NCBI RefSeq assembly: GCF_014773485.1
Contig: NZ_JACXBP010000002.1
Coordinates: 496,001-560,000 of the forward strand
Origin: Erwinia aphidicola
GTDB lineage: Bacteria > Pseudomonadota > Gammaproteobacteria > Enterobacterales > Enterobacteriaceae
Direction: 5' to 3'
Length of the DNA: 64,000 nucleotides
Part shown: piece by piece, positions 40,213-49,595 of the stretch
How the letters are laid out: every line of letters begins with the position of its first letter
Numbering within the stretch: the stretch's first letter is position 1
The notes under the pieces: generated by a model
What the model was told of the DNA's origin: nothing
The model's database searches: none
What the model saw: the letters and a program-made list of their open reading frames with translations, nothing else
Made by a program: the position numbers and the translations under genes

Positions 40213-41508
40213 ATGAGCCTGACGTCTACCACCCTCGCCCGCGAAGGGATCCCGTCTCTGCGCTGGCTGCGGATCATTCCGCCAATCCTGATCACCTGCA
40301 TTATTTCTTATATGGATCGGGTCAATATCGCCTTTGCCATGCCGGGCGGGATGGATGCCGATCTCGGCATCAGCGCCTCAATGGCCGGACTGGCCGGGGG
40401 CATCTTCTTTATCGGTTATCTGTTCTTACAGGTGCCGGGGGGCAAGCTGGCGGTCTACGGCAACGGTAAACGCTTTATCGGCTGGTCACTGCTGGCCTGG
40501 GCGGTAATCTCCCTGCTGACCGGCCTCGCCACCAATCAGTATCAGCTGCTGGCACTGCGTTTTGCGCTGGGGGTTTCCGAAGGCGGAATGTTACCGGTGG
40601 TGCTGACGATGATCGGCAACTGGTTCCCCGATGCCGAGCGCGGCCGCGCCAACGCCATTGTGATCATGTTTGTGCCGATCGCTGGGATCCTCACCGCCCC
40701 GCTCTCCGGCTGGATCATTACCGCCTGGGACTGGCGCATGCTGTTCTTCGTTGAGGGTGTACTGTCGCTGTTTGTCATGGGACTGTGGCATTTCACCATC
40801 AGCAACCGCCCGCAGGAGGCGAAGTGGATCTCCGCAGCGGAAAAACAGTATCTGATCAAAACCCTGCACGACGAGCAGCTGCTGATCAAAGGCCAAAACA
40901 CCCGCAAAGCCTCACTGCGTCAGGTGATGCGTGAGCCGGTGATGTGGCGGCTGATCCTGGTGAACTTCTTCTACCAGACCGGGATCTACGGCTACACCCT
41001 GTGGCTGCCCACCATTCTCAAAGGGCTGACCCACGGCAATCTGGAGCAGGTCGGCTGGCTGGCGATCCTTCCCTATGTCTGCGCGATTTTCGGCATGTTC
41101 CTGTTCTCCGCGCTGTCGGATGCCACCGGACGCCGCAAACTGTTCGTCGCCCTTCCGCTGGCCGGTTTTGCCCTGTGTATGGCGCTGTCGGTACTGCTGA
41201 AAGCGCATATCTGGTGGTCTTACGCAGCGCTGGTCGGCTGCGGTTTCTTTATCCAGTCTGCGGCTGGGGTGTTCTGGAGCATTCCTCCACGCCTGTTTAA
41301 TGCCGAAGTGGCCGGCGGTGCGCGCGGGGTGATTAACGCCCTGGGCAACCTCGGTGGCTTCTGCGGCCCCTATATGGTCGGGGTGTTAATCGTGGCGTAC
41401 AGCAAAGATGCCGGAGTCTACAGCCTGGCGATCGCGCTGGCGATTGCCTCACTGCTGGCGCTGACGCTGCCAGCCCGCTGCGATGCGCAGCAACGGGAGG
41501 CCGCATGA
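40213..41508 (+). CDS. yiaX2: MFS transporter of the anion:cation symporter family (YiaX2-like)
   Basis: 431 residues with twelve membrane segments. The start ...ISYMDRVNIAFAMPG.....GISASMAGLAGGIFFIGYLFLQVPGG is the signature of ACS-family sugar-acid and organic-anion carriers (as in galactarate/gluconate and phthalate permeases). The position in a yiaKL-X2-PQRS arrangement matches the Klebsiella operon, where YiaX2 is the transporter used for L-ascorbate, and replaces the TRAP system YiaMNO of E. coli. The symbol is given by this synteny. Its stop overlaps the lyxK ATG (ATGA), so translation is coupled. Confidence 0.8.
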   Translation: MSLTSTTLAREGIPSLRWLRIIPPILITCIISYMDRVNIAFAMPGGMDADLGISASMAGLAGGIFFIGYLFLQVPGGKLAVYGNGKRFIGWSLLAWAVISLLTGLATNQYQLLALRFALGVSEGGMLPVVLTMIGNWFPDAERGRANAIVIMFVPIAGILTAPLSGWIITAWDWRMLFFVEGVLSLFVMGLWHFTISNRPQEAKWISAAEKQYLIKTLHDEQLLIKGQNTRKASLRQVMREPVMWRLILVNFFYQTGIYGYTLWLPTILKGLTHGNLEQVGWLAILPYVCAIFGMFLFSALSDATGRRKLFVALPLAGFALCMALSVLLKAHIWWSYAALVGCGFFIQSAAGVFWSIPPRLFNAEVAGGARGVINALGNLGGFCGPYMVGVLIVAYSKDAGVYSLAIALAIASLLALTLPARCDAQQREAA

Positions 41509-42986
41509 ACTACTGGTTAGGGCTGGACTGCGGCGGCACCTTTATTAAGGCCGGGCTGTATGACGCAAAGGGCGGCGAGCGCGCGGTGGCACGACAGACG
41601 CTGCCAGTACGGGTACCGCAACCGGGCTGGGCCGAGCGCGATATGCCGCTGCTCTGGCAGCAGGCCGCACGGGTCATCGCAGAGGTGCTGAAACGCAGCG
41701 GGCTGGATGCGGCACAGATTGCCGGAGTGGGCATTTCGGCGCAGGGCAAAGGGCTGTTTCTGCTGGATAAACAGCAGCAGCCGCTGGGTAACGGCATGCT
41801 CTCCTCCGATCGCCGGGCGCTGGCGCTGGTGCAGCAGTGGCAGCGTGACGGCATGCCGCAGACGCTTTATCCGCTCACCCGACAGACGTTATGGACCGGG
41901 CATCCCGTGTCACTGCTGCGCTGGCTGAAGGAGCATCAACCGCAGCGCTACGCGGCGATTGGCAGTGTGCTGATGGCCCATGACTATCTGCGCTACTGCC
42001 TGACCGGAGAGCTGGCCTGTGAAGAGACCAATATTTCCGAATCCAACCTGTACCACATGCAGCAGGGCGGCTGGTCTGCCGCGCTGGCAGAAACTCTCGG
42101 CATCGGCGACATTCTGCCTGCCCTGCCGCCGATTGTCGGGCCGACGGACACTGCGGGCTATGTCACCGCTGAAGCGGCCGCCCTGTGCGGACTGCGTGCC
42201 GGGACGCCGGTGGTCGGCGGGCTGTTCGACGTGGTGTCTACCGCGCTGTGCGCCGGGCTGCATGACGATACCCGGCTAAACGCCGTCATGGGCACCTGGT
42301 CGGTGACCAGCGGGATTACCGACCGCATCAGCGACGAAGCCGATTATCGCTTTGTCTACGGCCGCTATGCCATTGACGGACAGTACATTATTCACGAAGC
42401 CAGCCCAACCTCGGCCGCCAATCTGGAGTGGTTCTGCCAGCAGTGGGGCATCGATGACTACCACCAGCTGAATCAGTGGGTGGCCGAACTGCCGCCAGCC
42501 GCGAGTTCCCTGCTGTTCCTGCCGTTCCTCTACGGCTGCAACGCCGGGGCTGACCTGCACGCCAGCTTCTTCGGCATGCAGGCGGGCCACCAGCGCGGCC
42601 ACCTGGTGCAGGCCATCTACGAAGGCGTGGTGTTCTCCCACCTCACCCATCTCAATCGCATTCTGACACGCTTCCCGCAGGTCAAGGCCTTGCGTCTGAG
42701 CGGGGGGGCGACGCGCTCGGCGGTGTGGATGCAAATGTTTGCCGACGCCAGCGGCCTGCCGGTGGAGATCCCTCAGATCGAAGAGAGTGGCTGCCTGGGC
42801 GCAGCGCTGGCGGCAATGACCGGCACCGGGGCATATGCCTCGCTGCAACAGGCACAGCAGGCGCTGGTACCCGAAATCCTGAGCTACCAGCCCGATAGCG
42901 AGCGTCATGCGCTGTATCAGAAAAAATATCAACGTTATCAGCAACTACTGGCGGCGCTGATCGCCACACAAGGAGTGACATCATGA
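41505..42986 (+). CDS. lyxK: L-xylulose/3-keto-L-gulonate kinase
   Basis: 493 residues of the FGGY carbohydrate kinase family. The N-terminal phosphate loop is LGLDCGGTFIKAGLYD. GVGISAQGKGLFLLD, SSDRRA (catalytic Asp region), MAHDYLRYCLTGELACEETN and, in the second lobe, LRLSGGATRSAVWMQMFADASG..VEIPQIEESGCLGAALAAM follow. E. coli LyxK phosphorylates L-xylulose and 3-keto-L-gulonate. Here it makes 3-keto-L-gulonate 6-phosphate for the next gene's decarboxylase. Both junctions are 4-bp ATGA overlaps, showing a tightly coupled operon. Confidence 0.9.
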   Translation: MNYWLGLDCGGTFIKAGLYDAKGGERAVARQTLPVRVPQPGWAERDMPLLWQQAARVIAEVLKRSGLDAAQIAGVGISAQGKGLFLLDKQQQPLGNGMLSSDRRALALVQQWQRDGMPQTLYPLTRQTLWTGHPVSLLRWLKEHQPQRYAAIGSVLMAHDYLRYCLTGELACEETNISESNLYHMQQGGWSAALAETLGIGDILPALPPIVGPTDTAGYVTAEAAALCGLRAGTPVVGGLFDVVSTALCAGLHDDTRLNAVMGTWSVTSGITDRISDEADYRFVYGRYAIDGQYIIHEASPTSAANLEWFCQQWGIDDYHQLNQWVAELPPAASSLLFLPFLYGCNAGADLHASFFGMQAGHQRGHLVQAIYEGVVFSHLTHLNRILTRFPQVKALRLSGGATRSAVWMQMFADASGLPVEIPQIEESGCLGAALAAMTGTGAYASLQQAQQALVPEILSYQPDSERHALYQKKYQRYQQLLAALIATQGVTS

Positions 42987-43645
42987 GCCGTTCCCGGGTT
43001 CCCCAGCTTCAGCTGGCCCTCGACCACACCCGGCTGGATGCCGCGCTCGAGACGGCACAGCGCCTGCATCAGCAGGTCGATATTGTCGAAGCCGGCACCA
43101 TTCTGTGCTTCAGCTCCGGGATAGACGCGGTGCGCCAGCTGCGCCAGCAGTTGCCCGCTAAAACCCTGGTGGCCGATTTTAAAGTGGCGGATGCCGGGGC
43201 GACGCTGGCGACGCTGGCGTTTGAAGCCGGGGCCAACTGGATGACGGTGATCTGCGCAGCCCCGCTGGCGACCTTTGCCAGCGCGCTGGAGGTGGCCCAT
43301 CAGCATCAGGGCGATATCCAGATTGAGCTGTTCGGCCACTGGACGCTGGCTGAGGCTAAGCGCTGGCGCGAGCTGGGCCTGACGCAGGCCATTTACCACC
43401 GCGGACGCGATGCCCAGGCCAGCGGCCAGCAGTGGAGCCAGCAGGATCTGGATGCGATGAAAGCCCTGTCCGATCTGGGCTTTGCCCTGTCGGTCACCGG
43501 CGGCATTACCCCGGACGAGCTGCCGCAGTTTAAAAATATCGACGTGAAGGCATTTATCGTCGGGCGGGCACTCAGCGAAAGTGCCGACGGGCGCGCGGCC
43601 GCCGCCGACTTCCATCAGGCCATTGCCAGCATCTGGGGACAATAA
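42983..43645 (+). CDS. sgbH: 3-keto-L-gulonate-6-phosphate decarboxylase
   Basis: 220 residues, the usual size for SgbH/UlaD. It belongs to the orotidine-5'-phosphate decarboxylase superfamily and is a metal-dependent barrel enzyme that yields L-xylulose 5-phosphate and CO2. [33 protein letters not shown] (metal-binding Glu/Asp pair and the DFK catalytic motif) and the C-terminal phosphate site [10 protein letters not shown]...FIVGRAL are all seen. It overlaps lyxK by 4 bp and precedes sgbU by 2 bp. Confidence 0.9.
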   Translation: MSRSRVPQLQLALDHTRLDAALETAQRLHQQVDIVEAGTILCFSSGIDAVRQLRQQLPAKTLVADFKVADAGATLATLAFEAGANWMTVICAAPLATFASALEVAHQHQGDIQIELFGHWTLAEAKRWRELGLTQAIYHRGRDAQASGQQWSQQDLDAMKALSDLGFALSVTGGITPDELPQFKNIDVKAFIVGRALSESADGRAAAADFHQAIASIWGQ

Positions 43646-43647
43646 CT

Positions 43648-44505
43648 ATGCGCCAACATCCGCTGGGAATTTATGAAAAAGCCCTGCCGCCTCATCTGAG
43701 CTGGCCGGAACGTCTGGCCCTGGCAAAAGCCTGCGGTTTCGACTTTGTCGAGATGTCGGTGGACGAGACCGATCTGCGGCTGTCGCGCCTGCAATGGAGC
43801 AAAGAGCAGCGCCTGTCGCTGGTGAACGCAATGATGGAAACCGGAGTGACTATCCCGTCGATGTGCCTCTCGGGCCACCGCCGCTTCCCGTTTGGCAGCC
43901 ACGACCCGGCGATCCGCCAGCAGGCCTATAGCCTGATGGAGCAGGCGATCCAGCTGGCAACGGACGTTGGCATCCGCACCATCCAGCTGGCGGGCTACGA
44001 CGTTTACTACGAAGCGCATGACGAGGGCACGGTGGCGCGCTTCGCGCAAGGGCTCGCCTGGGCGGTCGATCGCGCCGCAGCCGCGCAGGTGATGCTGGCT
44101 GTCGAGATTATGGATACCGAATTTATGAACGCCATCAGCAAGTGGAAACAGTGGGATAAGCAGCAGGCCTCGCCGTGGTTCACCGTCTATCCCGACGTCG
44201 GCAATCTGACCGCCTGGGGCAATGACGTCGCCGCCGAGCTGGCGCTGGGCATTGACCGTATTGCCGCTATCCATCTGAAAGACACGCAGCCCGTCACCGC
44301 CAGTTCGCCGGGGCAGTTTCGCGACGTACCGTTTGGTGAGGGGTGCGTCGATTTTGTTGGGGTGTTCCGCACGCTGAAACAGCTGAACTATCGTGGCGCG
44401 TTTCTGATTGAGATGTGGACAGAAAAAGCCGAGGAGCCGGTGGCTGAGATTGTGCAGGCACGGCGCTGGATTGAACAGAAAATGCAGGAAGGAGGCTTAC
44501 AATGA
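43648..44505 (+). CDS. sgbU: L-xylulose-5-phosphate 3-epimerase
   Basis: 285 residues, as in UlaE/SgbU. An AP-endonuclease-2/xylose-isomerase-like barrel converting L-xylulose 5-phosphate to L-ribulose 5-phosphate. Conserved words are [65 protein letters not shown] (metal Glu), [14 protein letters not shown] (metal Asp), AIHLKDT and [15 protein letters not shown] (metal Glu). The stop overlaps the sgbE ATG by 4 bp. Confidence 0.91.
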   Translation: MRQHPLGIYEKALPPHLSWPERLALAKACGFDFVEMSVDETDLRLSRLQWSKEQRLSLVNAMMETGVTIPSMCLSGHRRFPFGSHDPAIRQQAYSLMEQAIQLATDVGIRTIQLAGYDVYYEAHDEGTVARFAQGLAWAVDRAAAAQVMLAVEIMDTEFMNAISKWKQWDKQQASPWFTVYPDVGNLTAWGNDVAAELALGIDRIAAIHLKDTQPVTASSPGQFRDVPFGEGCVDFVGVFRTLKQLNYRGAFLIEMWTEKAEEPVAEIVQARRWIEQKMQEGGLQ

Positions 44506-45200
44506 GCTTATCAACACTGAAACAGCAGGTTTTGGCGGCCAATCTGGCACTGCCACGCCACCGTCTGGTGACCTTCACCTGGGGCAACGTCAGCGCCATT
44601 GACCGTCATCGCGGGCTGGTAGCGATCAAGCCTTCCGGGGTGGAGTATGACGGCATGACGGTTGACGATATCGTGGTGGTAGAGCTGGAAAGCGGCCGCA
44701 CCGTGGAGGGCAGCAAGAAGCCCTCTTCTGATACCGCGACCCACCTGGCGCTGTACCGTGCGTTTAGCGATATCGGCGGCATTGTTCATACCCATTCGCG
44801 CCACGCCACTATCTGGGCGCAGGCCGGGCTGGATCTCCCCGCCTGGGGCACCACCCACGCCGACTATTTCTACGGCACCATTCCCTGCACGCGTCTGATG
44901 ACAGCGCAGGAGATCGCGGAGAATTATGAGCACAACACCGGCGAGGTGATAATTGATACCTTCCAGTCACGCGGCATCAGTCCGACGGCGATCCCGGCGG
45001 TGCTGGTCAACGCCCACGGCCCGTTTGCCTGGGGCAGCAGCGCGGAGAATGCGGTGCATAACGCGGTGGTACTGGAGGAGATTGCCTATATGGGGATTTT
45101 CTCGCGCCAGCTGACGCCGGGGATGCGCGATATGCAGCAGGTGCTGCTGGATAAGCATTATCTGCGTAAACATGGGACAGGGGCGTATTACGGGCAATAG
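44502..45200 (+). CDS. sgbE: L-ribulose-5-phosphate 4-epimerase
   Basis: 232 residues, AraD/UlaF/SgbE family, a zinc class-II aldolase fold. It converts L-ribulose 5-phosphate to D-xylulose 5-phosphate, which enters the pentose phosphate pathway. [31 protein letters not shown] and the zinc ligands in [18 protein letters not shown] are present, as well as [29 protein letters not shown]. It ends the seven-gene operon; a palindromic repeat with two stems follows and probably terminates transcription from both sides. Confidence 0.92.
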   Translation: MSLSTLKQQVLAANLALPRHRLVTFTWGNVSAIDRHRGLVAIKPSGVEYDGMTVDDIVVVELESGRTVEGSKKPSSDTATHLALYRAFSDIGGIVHTHSRHATIWAQAGLDLPAWGTTHADYFYGTIPCTRLMTAQEIAENYEHNTGEVIIDTFQSRGISPTAIPAVLVNAHGPFAWGSSAENAVHNAVVLEEIAYMGIFSRQLTPGMRDMQQVLLDKHYLRKHGTGAYYGQ

Positions 45201-45213
45201 CGTGCCCTTTGAC

Positions 45214-45313
45214 GGGCGGACCGAAACAGAAGGTCCGCCCCTACAACGGCCGGGTTTTCCGAACCGGACATGCCCACGAACCGTAGGGGTCGATCCTCTT
45301 TTCCGATCGACCC
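45214..45313. repeat. GTAGGGG-type palindromic repeat, copy 3 (double hairpin)
   Basis: GGGCGGACC (45214-45222) pairs perfectly with GGTCCGCCC (45232-45240), followed by CTAC. In the opposite half, GTAGGGGTCGATC contains GGGTCGATC (45287-45295), which pairs with GATCGACCC (45305-45313). It fills the gap between sgbE and the convergent cytochrome gene. Confidence 0.75.
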
Positions 45314-45330
45314 GCAAGGCCAGCTCAACG

Positions 45331-46647
45331 TTATGGCGTCAACTTCTCCACATCAACATTGCCCTGCTGATTGACCACCGCTTCATCCTTGCGCACTTTC
45401 GCCACGTCGCTGGCTGACACCGCAGACTTCGCGGTATTGCCCCAGCTGGTGCGGATAAAGTTCACCACGTCTGCGACCTGCTGGTCGTTCAGACGCCAGC
45501 CGAAGGCCGGCATGGTGATAGTGGTAGGCGCATCCTTGACGCCCGGCAGCTGTGCGCCGCTCAGCACAATATGGATCAGCGAAGTCGGATCTTCCGCCAG
45601 CACCACCGGATTACCGCGCAGCTCCGGGAAGAAGCGCTGGTAGCCGCTGCCGTCGGTTTTATGGCAGGCCGCGCAGCTGTCAACATAGACTGATGCGCCA
45701 GTTTTGCTGTCGTCGCCCTTCCACAGCGCTTTCGCCACTGCATCATCCGGCGTGAAGCCCACCTGGTTGGGATCTTTAGCCCCCAGCGATTTCAGGTAGC
45801 GTGCAATCGCGGTCGCATCTTCCGGCGTCAGATGCTGCAGGCTGTGCTGTACCACATCGGTCATACCGCCAAATACCGCGGTGCGATCGTTACGGCCCAT
45901 GCGCAGGAACTGCACCAGGTCATCTTCACTCCAGCGGCCCAGCCCGTCGCGGCCATCACCGCGCAGATTGCTCGCGGTCCAGCCGTCGATGGGCGCGCTG
46001 CTGCCGGAGAGGTAATCACTGCCTTCCTCGTTGTTCAGCGCTTTTTCCTGCATGGTGATGCTGCGCGGCGTATGGCAGGCGCCGCAGTGGCCCAGGCCCT
46101 CAACCAGATACTGGCCACGCGCCAGCACCGGGTCCTGCCCTTTGATCGGCTGGAAGGCCTTCACGTCCGGCGCAAACACTCCGCGCCAGATCGCCAGCGG
46201 CCAGCGCATCGACAGCGGCCACGGAATGTCGCTCTCTTTGTTCGCCTGGTTCACCGGCTTAACGCCGTGCATAAAGTAGGCGTAAAGCGCCTGCATATCC
46301 TCGTCGCTGACCACCGCGTAGGACGGGTAAGGCATCGCCGGGTAGAGCGTGTCGCCGTTTTTCGCCACGCCGTGACGCACCGCTTTCTGGAAGTCGTCAT
46401 AGCTGTAGCCGCCAATCCCGCTCTGCTTGTCCGGGGTGATATTGGTGGAGTAGATGGTGCCGATAGGCGTTGCCATCGGCAGGCCACCGGCAAAAGCTTC
46501 GCCGCCCGCTTTGGTGTGGCAGGCCACGCAGTCCCCGGCGCGCGCCAGATACTCACCGCGCTGAATTTCAGCCGCCGCGCTATCATCGGCCAGCGCATTA
46601 AACGCCAGCATGCCCGGCAGCAGGGCAATAAGAAGTAACTTTTTCAT
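45331..46647 (-). CDS. Gluconate 2-dehydrogenase cytochrome c subunit
   Basis: 438 residues, matching the ~440-residue cytochrome subunit of Erwinia-type gluconate dehydrogenase. The signal peptide ends near NALA-DDS. Three haem sites, CVACH (about 41), CGACH (about 190) and CAACH (about 325), are readable. Unlike the cytochrome at 17903 it lacks a C-terminal membrane anchor (it ends QGNVDVEKLTP). It passes electrons from the flavoprotein to ubiquinone at the periplasmic face. Third gene of the operon, 10 bp after the flavoprotein gene. Confidence 0.88.
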   Translation of the reverse strand: MKKLLLIALLPGMLAFNALADDSAAAEIQRGEYLARAGDCVACHTKAGGEAFAGGLPMATPIGTIYSTNITPDKQSGIGGYSYDDFQKAVRHGVAKNGDTLYPAMPYPSYAVVSDEDMQALYAYFMHGVKPVNQANKESDIPWPLSMRWPLAIWRGVFAPDVKAFQPIKGQDPVLARGQYLVEGLGHCGACHTPRSITMQEKALNNEEGSDYLSGSSAPIDGWTASNLRGDGRDGLGRWSEDDLVQFLRMGRNDRTAVFGGMTDVVQHSLQHLTPEDATAIARYLKSLGAKDPNQVGFTPDDAVAKALWKGDDSKTGASVYVDSCAACHKTDGSGYQRFFPELRGNPVVLAEDPTSLIHIVLSGAQLPGVKDAPTTITMPAFGWRLNDQQVADVVNFIRTSWGNTAKSAVSASDVAKVRKDEAVVNQQGNVDVEKLTP

Positions 46648-46657
46648 CTGCTTATCC

Positions 46658-48442
46658 TTATGCCTGCACCAGTGGACCCGGGTTTTTCAGGTACTGTTCA
46701 CGAATCGCCTTCGCCGACCAGTAGGTCAGCGCCGCCACCATACCGGTCGGGTTGTAGCCCAGCCCCTGCGGGAAAGCGGAGGCGCCCGGCACAAAGACGT
46801 TCGGCACGTCCCAGCTTTGCAGATAACGGTTAATCGCGCTGGTTTTTGGATCTTCACCCATGATCGCGCCGCCGTTCATATGCGTGGTCTGATATACGGT
46901 GGTGTCGAAGTGCGCGCCCGGCATTTTTGGCGCACCGCTGATCAATTTCGGGTTCATCGCTTCGGCAATCTTGTGCATGCGACCGTGCATAAACTGCGAC
47001 ATTTTGATGTCGTTTTCCTGCCAGTCGAAGGTCATACGCAGCAGCGGCTGGCCGTGGATATCCTTGTAGTTGGGATCGAGGTCGAGGTAGTTATTGCGGT
47101 ACGACTGATGCGCGCCGTGGGCATCCATCGACACGTGGTGGGTGTAGTGATCGGCCACCGCCGCTTTCCACTTGCTGCCCCAGTTCGGCGTGCCCGGAGG
47201 GGTCGGCAGGCCGGAGATCGGCTTGACCCCCGCCTGATTCACCCACATCGGCGAACCGCCAACGAAGCCATACTGCGCGTGGTCGAAGTTGTCGCCGTTG
47301 AAGTCATCCACCCCAACGCCCGCGCCGCCTGCACCGATAAAGTTATTGGTAAACACGTCTTTATCGAAGAACGCTTTGATGGTGGAGATGTTCTGATAGG
47401 CGAAGTTGCGCCCGACGGTGCCTTCGTTCGTCACCGGATCGTACGGCTTGCCGATGCCGGACAGCAGCATCAGATGCACGTTGTGGAACTGGAACGCGGA
47501 GAGGATCACCAGGTCAGCAGGCTGTTCGTTTTCACGCCCCAGTGCATCAACATAGGTGACGCCGGTCGCGTGCTTCTTGTCGTCCGTCAGGTTAACGCGC
47601 AGGACGTAAGCGTTATTGCGCAGCTCGAACTTCGACTCCTGACGCAGTGCAGGCAGGATGTTGACGTTCGGCGAGGCTTTGGAATACATGTAGCAGGCAT
47701 AGCCGCTGCAGTAGCCGCAGAAGTTGCACGGCCCCATCTGCGCACCGTAGGTGTTGGTATACGGGCCGGAGGTATTGGCAGAAGGCAGGTCGTACGGATG
47801 GTAGCCAATGCTTTCCGCCGCCTGGGCAAACAGCTGCGCCGAGTAAGTGCGCTTCTGCGCGGGCAGCGGGAACGGGCTGGAGCGGTCCGGGGCAAACGGG
47901 TTGCCTTTGCCGCCCTGACCGACCACTTTACCCTTTACGCTCCAGGCTGAACCGGAAGTGCCGAACACCTTCTCGGCCTGGTCGAAATAGGGTTCCAGCT
48001 CGTCGTAAGTGACGCCGAAGTCCTGGATGGTCATCCCTTCCGGGATAAAGTTTTTGCCGTAGCGCTCTTCATAATGGCTGCGCATGCGCAGTTCCATCGG
48101 GTCGACGCGGAAATGCACGCCGGACCAGTGCAGGCCCGCGCCGCCGGTGCCGGTGCCGGGCAGGAATGCCGCCAGCTGACGATACGGCTGCGCGGTCTGC
48201 GCGGAGTTATGACGGATGGTCACGGTGCTTTTTGACAGATCCTGGAACAGCTTTTTACGAATGTTATAGGTCAGTTCGTCAATCACCTGCGGATACGCAC
48301 CGTCAGGATAGGTATCGCGATGCGGGCCGCGCTCCAGCGCCACCACGTTAAGACCGGCTTCGGTCAGCTCTTTGGCCATAATCGCCCCGGCCCAGCCGAA
48401 ACCAACGATTACCGCATCTACTTTCTTCTGTACGTTTGCCAT
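46658..48442 (-). CDS. Gluconate 2-dehydrogenase flavoprotein (GMC) subunit
   Basis: 594 residues. FAD-binding VDAVIVGFGWAGAIMAKELTEAG lies at the N terminus, followed by GTGTGGAGLHWSGVHFRV. A cysteine cluster CNFCGYCSGYACYM near 243-256 suggests an iron-sulfur site. TTHMNGGAIMGEDP with the catalytic-type His and the closing FPQGLGYNPTGMVAALTYWSAKAIRE complete the GMC family. The size and partners match gluconate dehydrogenase (D-gluconate to 2-keto-D-gluconate) of Erwinia and Pseudomonas. It has no signal peptide; co-export with the Tat-bearing subunit is expected. GntR-type palindromes upstream support gluconate as the signal. Confidence 0.88.
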   Translation of the reverse strand: MANVQKKVDAVIVGFGWAGAIMAKELTEAGLNVVALERGPHRDTYPDGAYPQVIDELTYNIRKKLFQDLSKSTVTIRHNSAQTAQPYRQLAAFLPGTGTGGAGLHWSGVHFRVDPMELRMRSHYEERYGKNFIPEGMTIQDFGVTYDELEPYFDQAEKVFGTSGSAWSVKGKVVGQGGKGNPFAPDRSSPFPLPAQKRTYSAQLFAQAAESIGYHPYDLPSANTSGPYTNTYGAQMGPCNFCGYCSGYACYMYSKASPNVNILPALRQESKFELRNNAYVLRVNLTDDKKHATGVTYVDALGRENEQPADLVILSAFQFHNVHLMLLSGIGKPYDPVTNEGTVGRNFAYQNISTIKAFFDKDVFTNNFIGAGGAGVGVDDFNGDNFDHAQYGFVGGSPMWVNQAGVKPISGLPTPPGTPNWGSKWKAAVADHYTHHVSMDAHGAHQSYRNNYLDLDPNYKDIHGQPLLRMTFDWQENDIKMSQFMHGRMHKIAEAMNPKLISGAPKMPGAHFDTTVYQTTHMNGGAIMGEDPKTSAINRYLQSWDVPNVFVPGASAFPQGLGYNPTGMVAALTYWSAKAIREQYLKNPGPLVQA

Positions 48443-48444
48443 GG

Positions 48445-49182
48445 TTATGCTCTTTCCCCACGAATTGACACCGGCGGCAGCGGATACTGCTCGCCGCGCT
48501 CCACCCAGTCCATAAAATCAGCGCGCGCGCCGGGGAAGTTAATCAGCTGCCAGCCGACCAGCCCCTGGTTGCCGCCGTGGATCGGGTCGCTGAAGAACCC
48601 TTCGCGGGTGTTCTGCAGCAGGAAGGAGAAAAAGGTTTTGGCAGGCAGCTGTTTCAGCTCCACGCTGCCCGCTTCCAGCGCCTGTAACAGCGCATCCTGC
48701 TGCTCGCCGCTTAGCGCAGCAAACACCTTGCCATGCTGCTGTTTTGCCAGCGCATCGGCATCGGCCAGGCCCAGGCGATAGATATCACGCGGGGTCAATG
48801 GCAGCTGGTAGCCCAGCGCTTTATCGGCATCCGGGTGGAACGGCCCCTGCATGTACCAGTTGGCGCCGGTGGCATACGGGGTGTTCATCTGGCGGTCGAT
48901 ATACTCGGGCACGCCCGCTTCCAGCGCGCCAGGGCCGCGTTCATCGGCCGGGATCAGACGCGCAACGGCGGCCTGCAGAAAGGCATACTCTTCGGGGGTG
49001 AACCACGTTGGCTGGTACTCGCGCGCCTGCTGTGGCCCGGTTTTAGCGGCCTCTTTCGCCACGGCGGGCGCAGCGGCGGCCAGTGAACCCAGCCCTGCGG
49101 AGCCAATCGCCATCGCCGGGGCGAGGGTGATAGTTTTCAGCAGAAAGTCTCTGCGCGTGCTTCCGGTTTTTTGCTCTGACAT
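48445..49182 (-). CDS. Gluconate 2-dehydrogenase subunit 3 (Tat-exported)
   Basis: 245 residues from ATG 49182 (AAGG upstream; the frame stays open to 49206). The N terminus has a clear twin-arginine signal, [23 protein letters not shown]. The mature part fits the gluconate-dehydrogenase subunit 3 family: [45 protein letters not shown], and [40 protein letters not shown]. It carries no cofactor; it is the first gene and is needed for export and assembly. The flavoprotein gene starts 2 bp downstream. Confidence 0.88.
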   Translation of the reverse strand: MSEQKTGSTRRDFLLKTITLAPAMAIGSAGLGSLAAAAPAVAKEAAKTGPQQAREYQPTWFTPEEYAFLQAAVARLIPADERGPGALEAGVPEYIDRQMNTPYATGANWYMQGPFHPDADKALGYQLPLTPRDIYRLGLADADALAKQQHGKVFAALSGEQQDALLQALEAGSVELKQLPAKTFFSFLLQNTREGFFSDPIHGGNQGLVGWQLINFPGARADFMDWVERGEQYPLPPVSIRGERA

Positions 49183-49306
49183 GACATTGCCTTCTCGAAC
49201 CAGCACAGGGGGCTGATTAAAATGGGGGGTCGATTTTTTAATGACAAAAAGTTTAGTGACACAAAGTGTAGGGACAATAGTGAGTCGCCGCCTGCTTTTT
49301 TACCAG

Positions 49307-49341
49307 GCCGGTATTTACCGGCAGTTTGTTACCGGTAACAA
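49307..49341. promoter_or_regulatory. Tandem GntR-type gluconate operators
   Basis: GCCGGTA-TT-TACCGGC (49307-49322) and TTGTTACCGGTAACAA (49326-49341) are adjacent perfect 16-bp palindromes. The second contains the core of the enterobacterial GntR operator (TGTTACCGGTAACA). A further half-site, GTAACAGTAACCGG, lies at about 49353-49366. They are 125 bases before the gluconate dehydrogenase operon. The 413-base gap 49183-49595 otherwise shows no supported gene. Confidence 0.75.
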
Positions 49342-49595
49342 TCATGCAGATTGTAACAGTAACCGGGGAAAAGCGTGAGGGTATGGAAACAAAATGGCAC
49401 AAAATCATTAACAACTGCGCAAGCTTCAGTCTGAACGCCTGGCGGATGAAACAGGAAGAAATAGCAGCAAAACGGCCATTGCCATTTTTTATGCTTATTT
49501 TTCTGCTTACGGGGCGTAATTCAAAATTTAAATTTTACTGCTAACTATTAGCATGGAAAATTATTTTACCGTGCAATGATTATCAGGAACGTAAC

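Noticed and set aside
45201..45330. Possible small gene between sgbE and the cytochrome gene
   Set aside because: The sequence is almost wholly accounted for by the palindromic repeat; no start with a ribosome-binding site.
46610..47950. Plus-strand open frame of 446 codons opposite the gluconate dehydrogenase flavoprotein
   Set aside because: Shadow of a strongly conserved gene; composition typical of antisense frames in GC-rich DNA.
49326..49544. 72-codon open frame upstream of the MFS gene
   Set aside because: Its start lies inside the GntR palindrome, there is no ribosome-binding site, and the region is better explained as a promoter.
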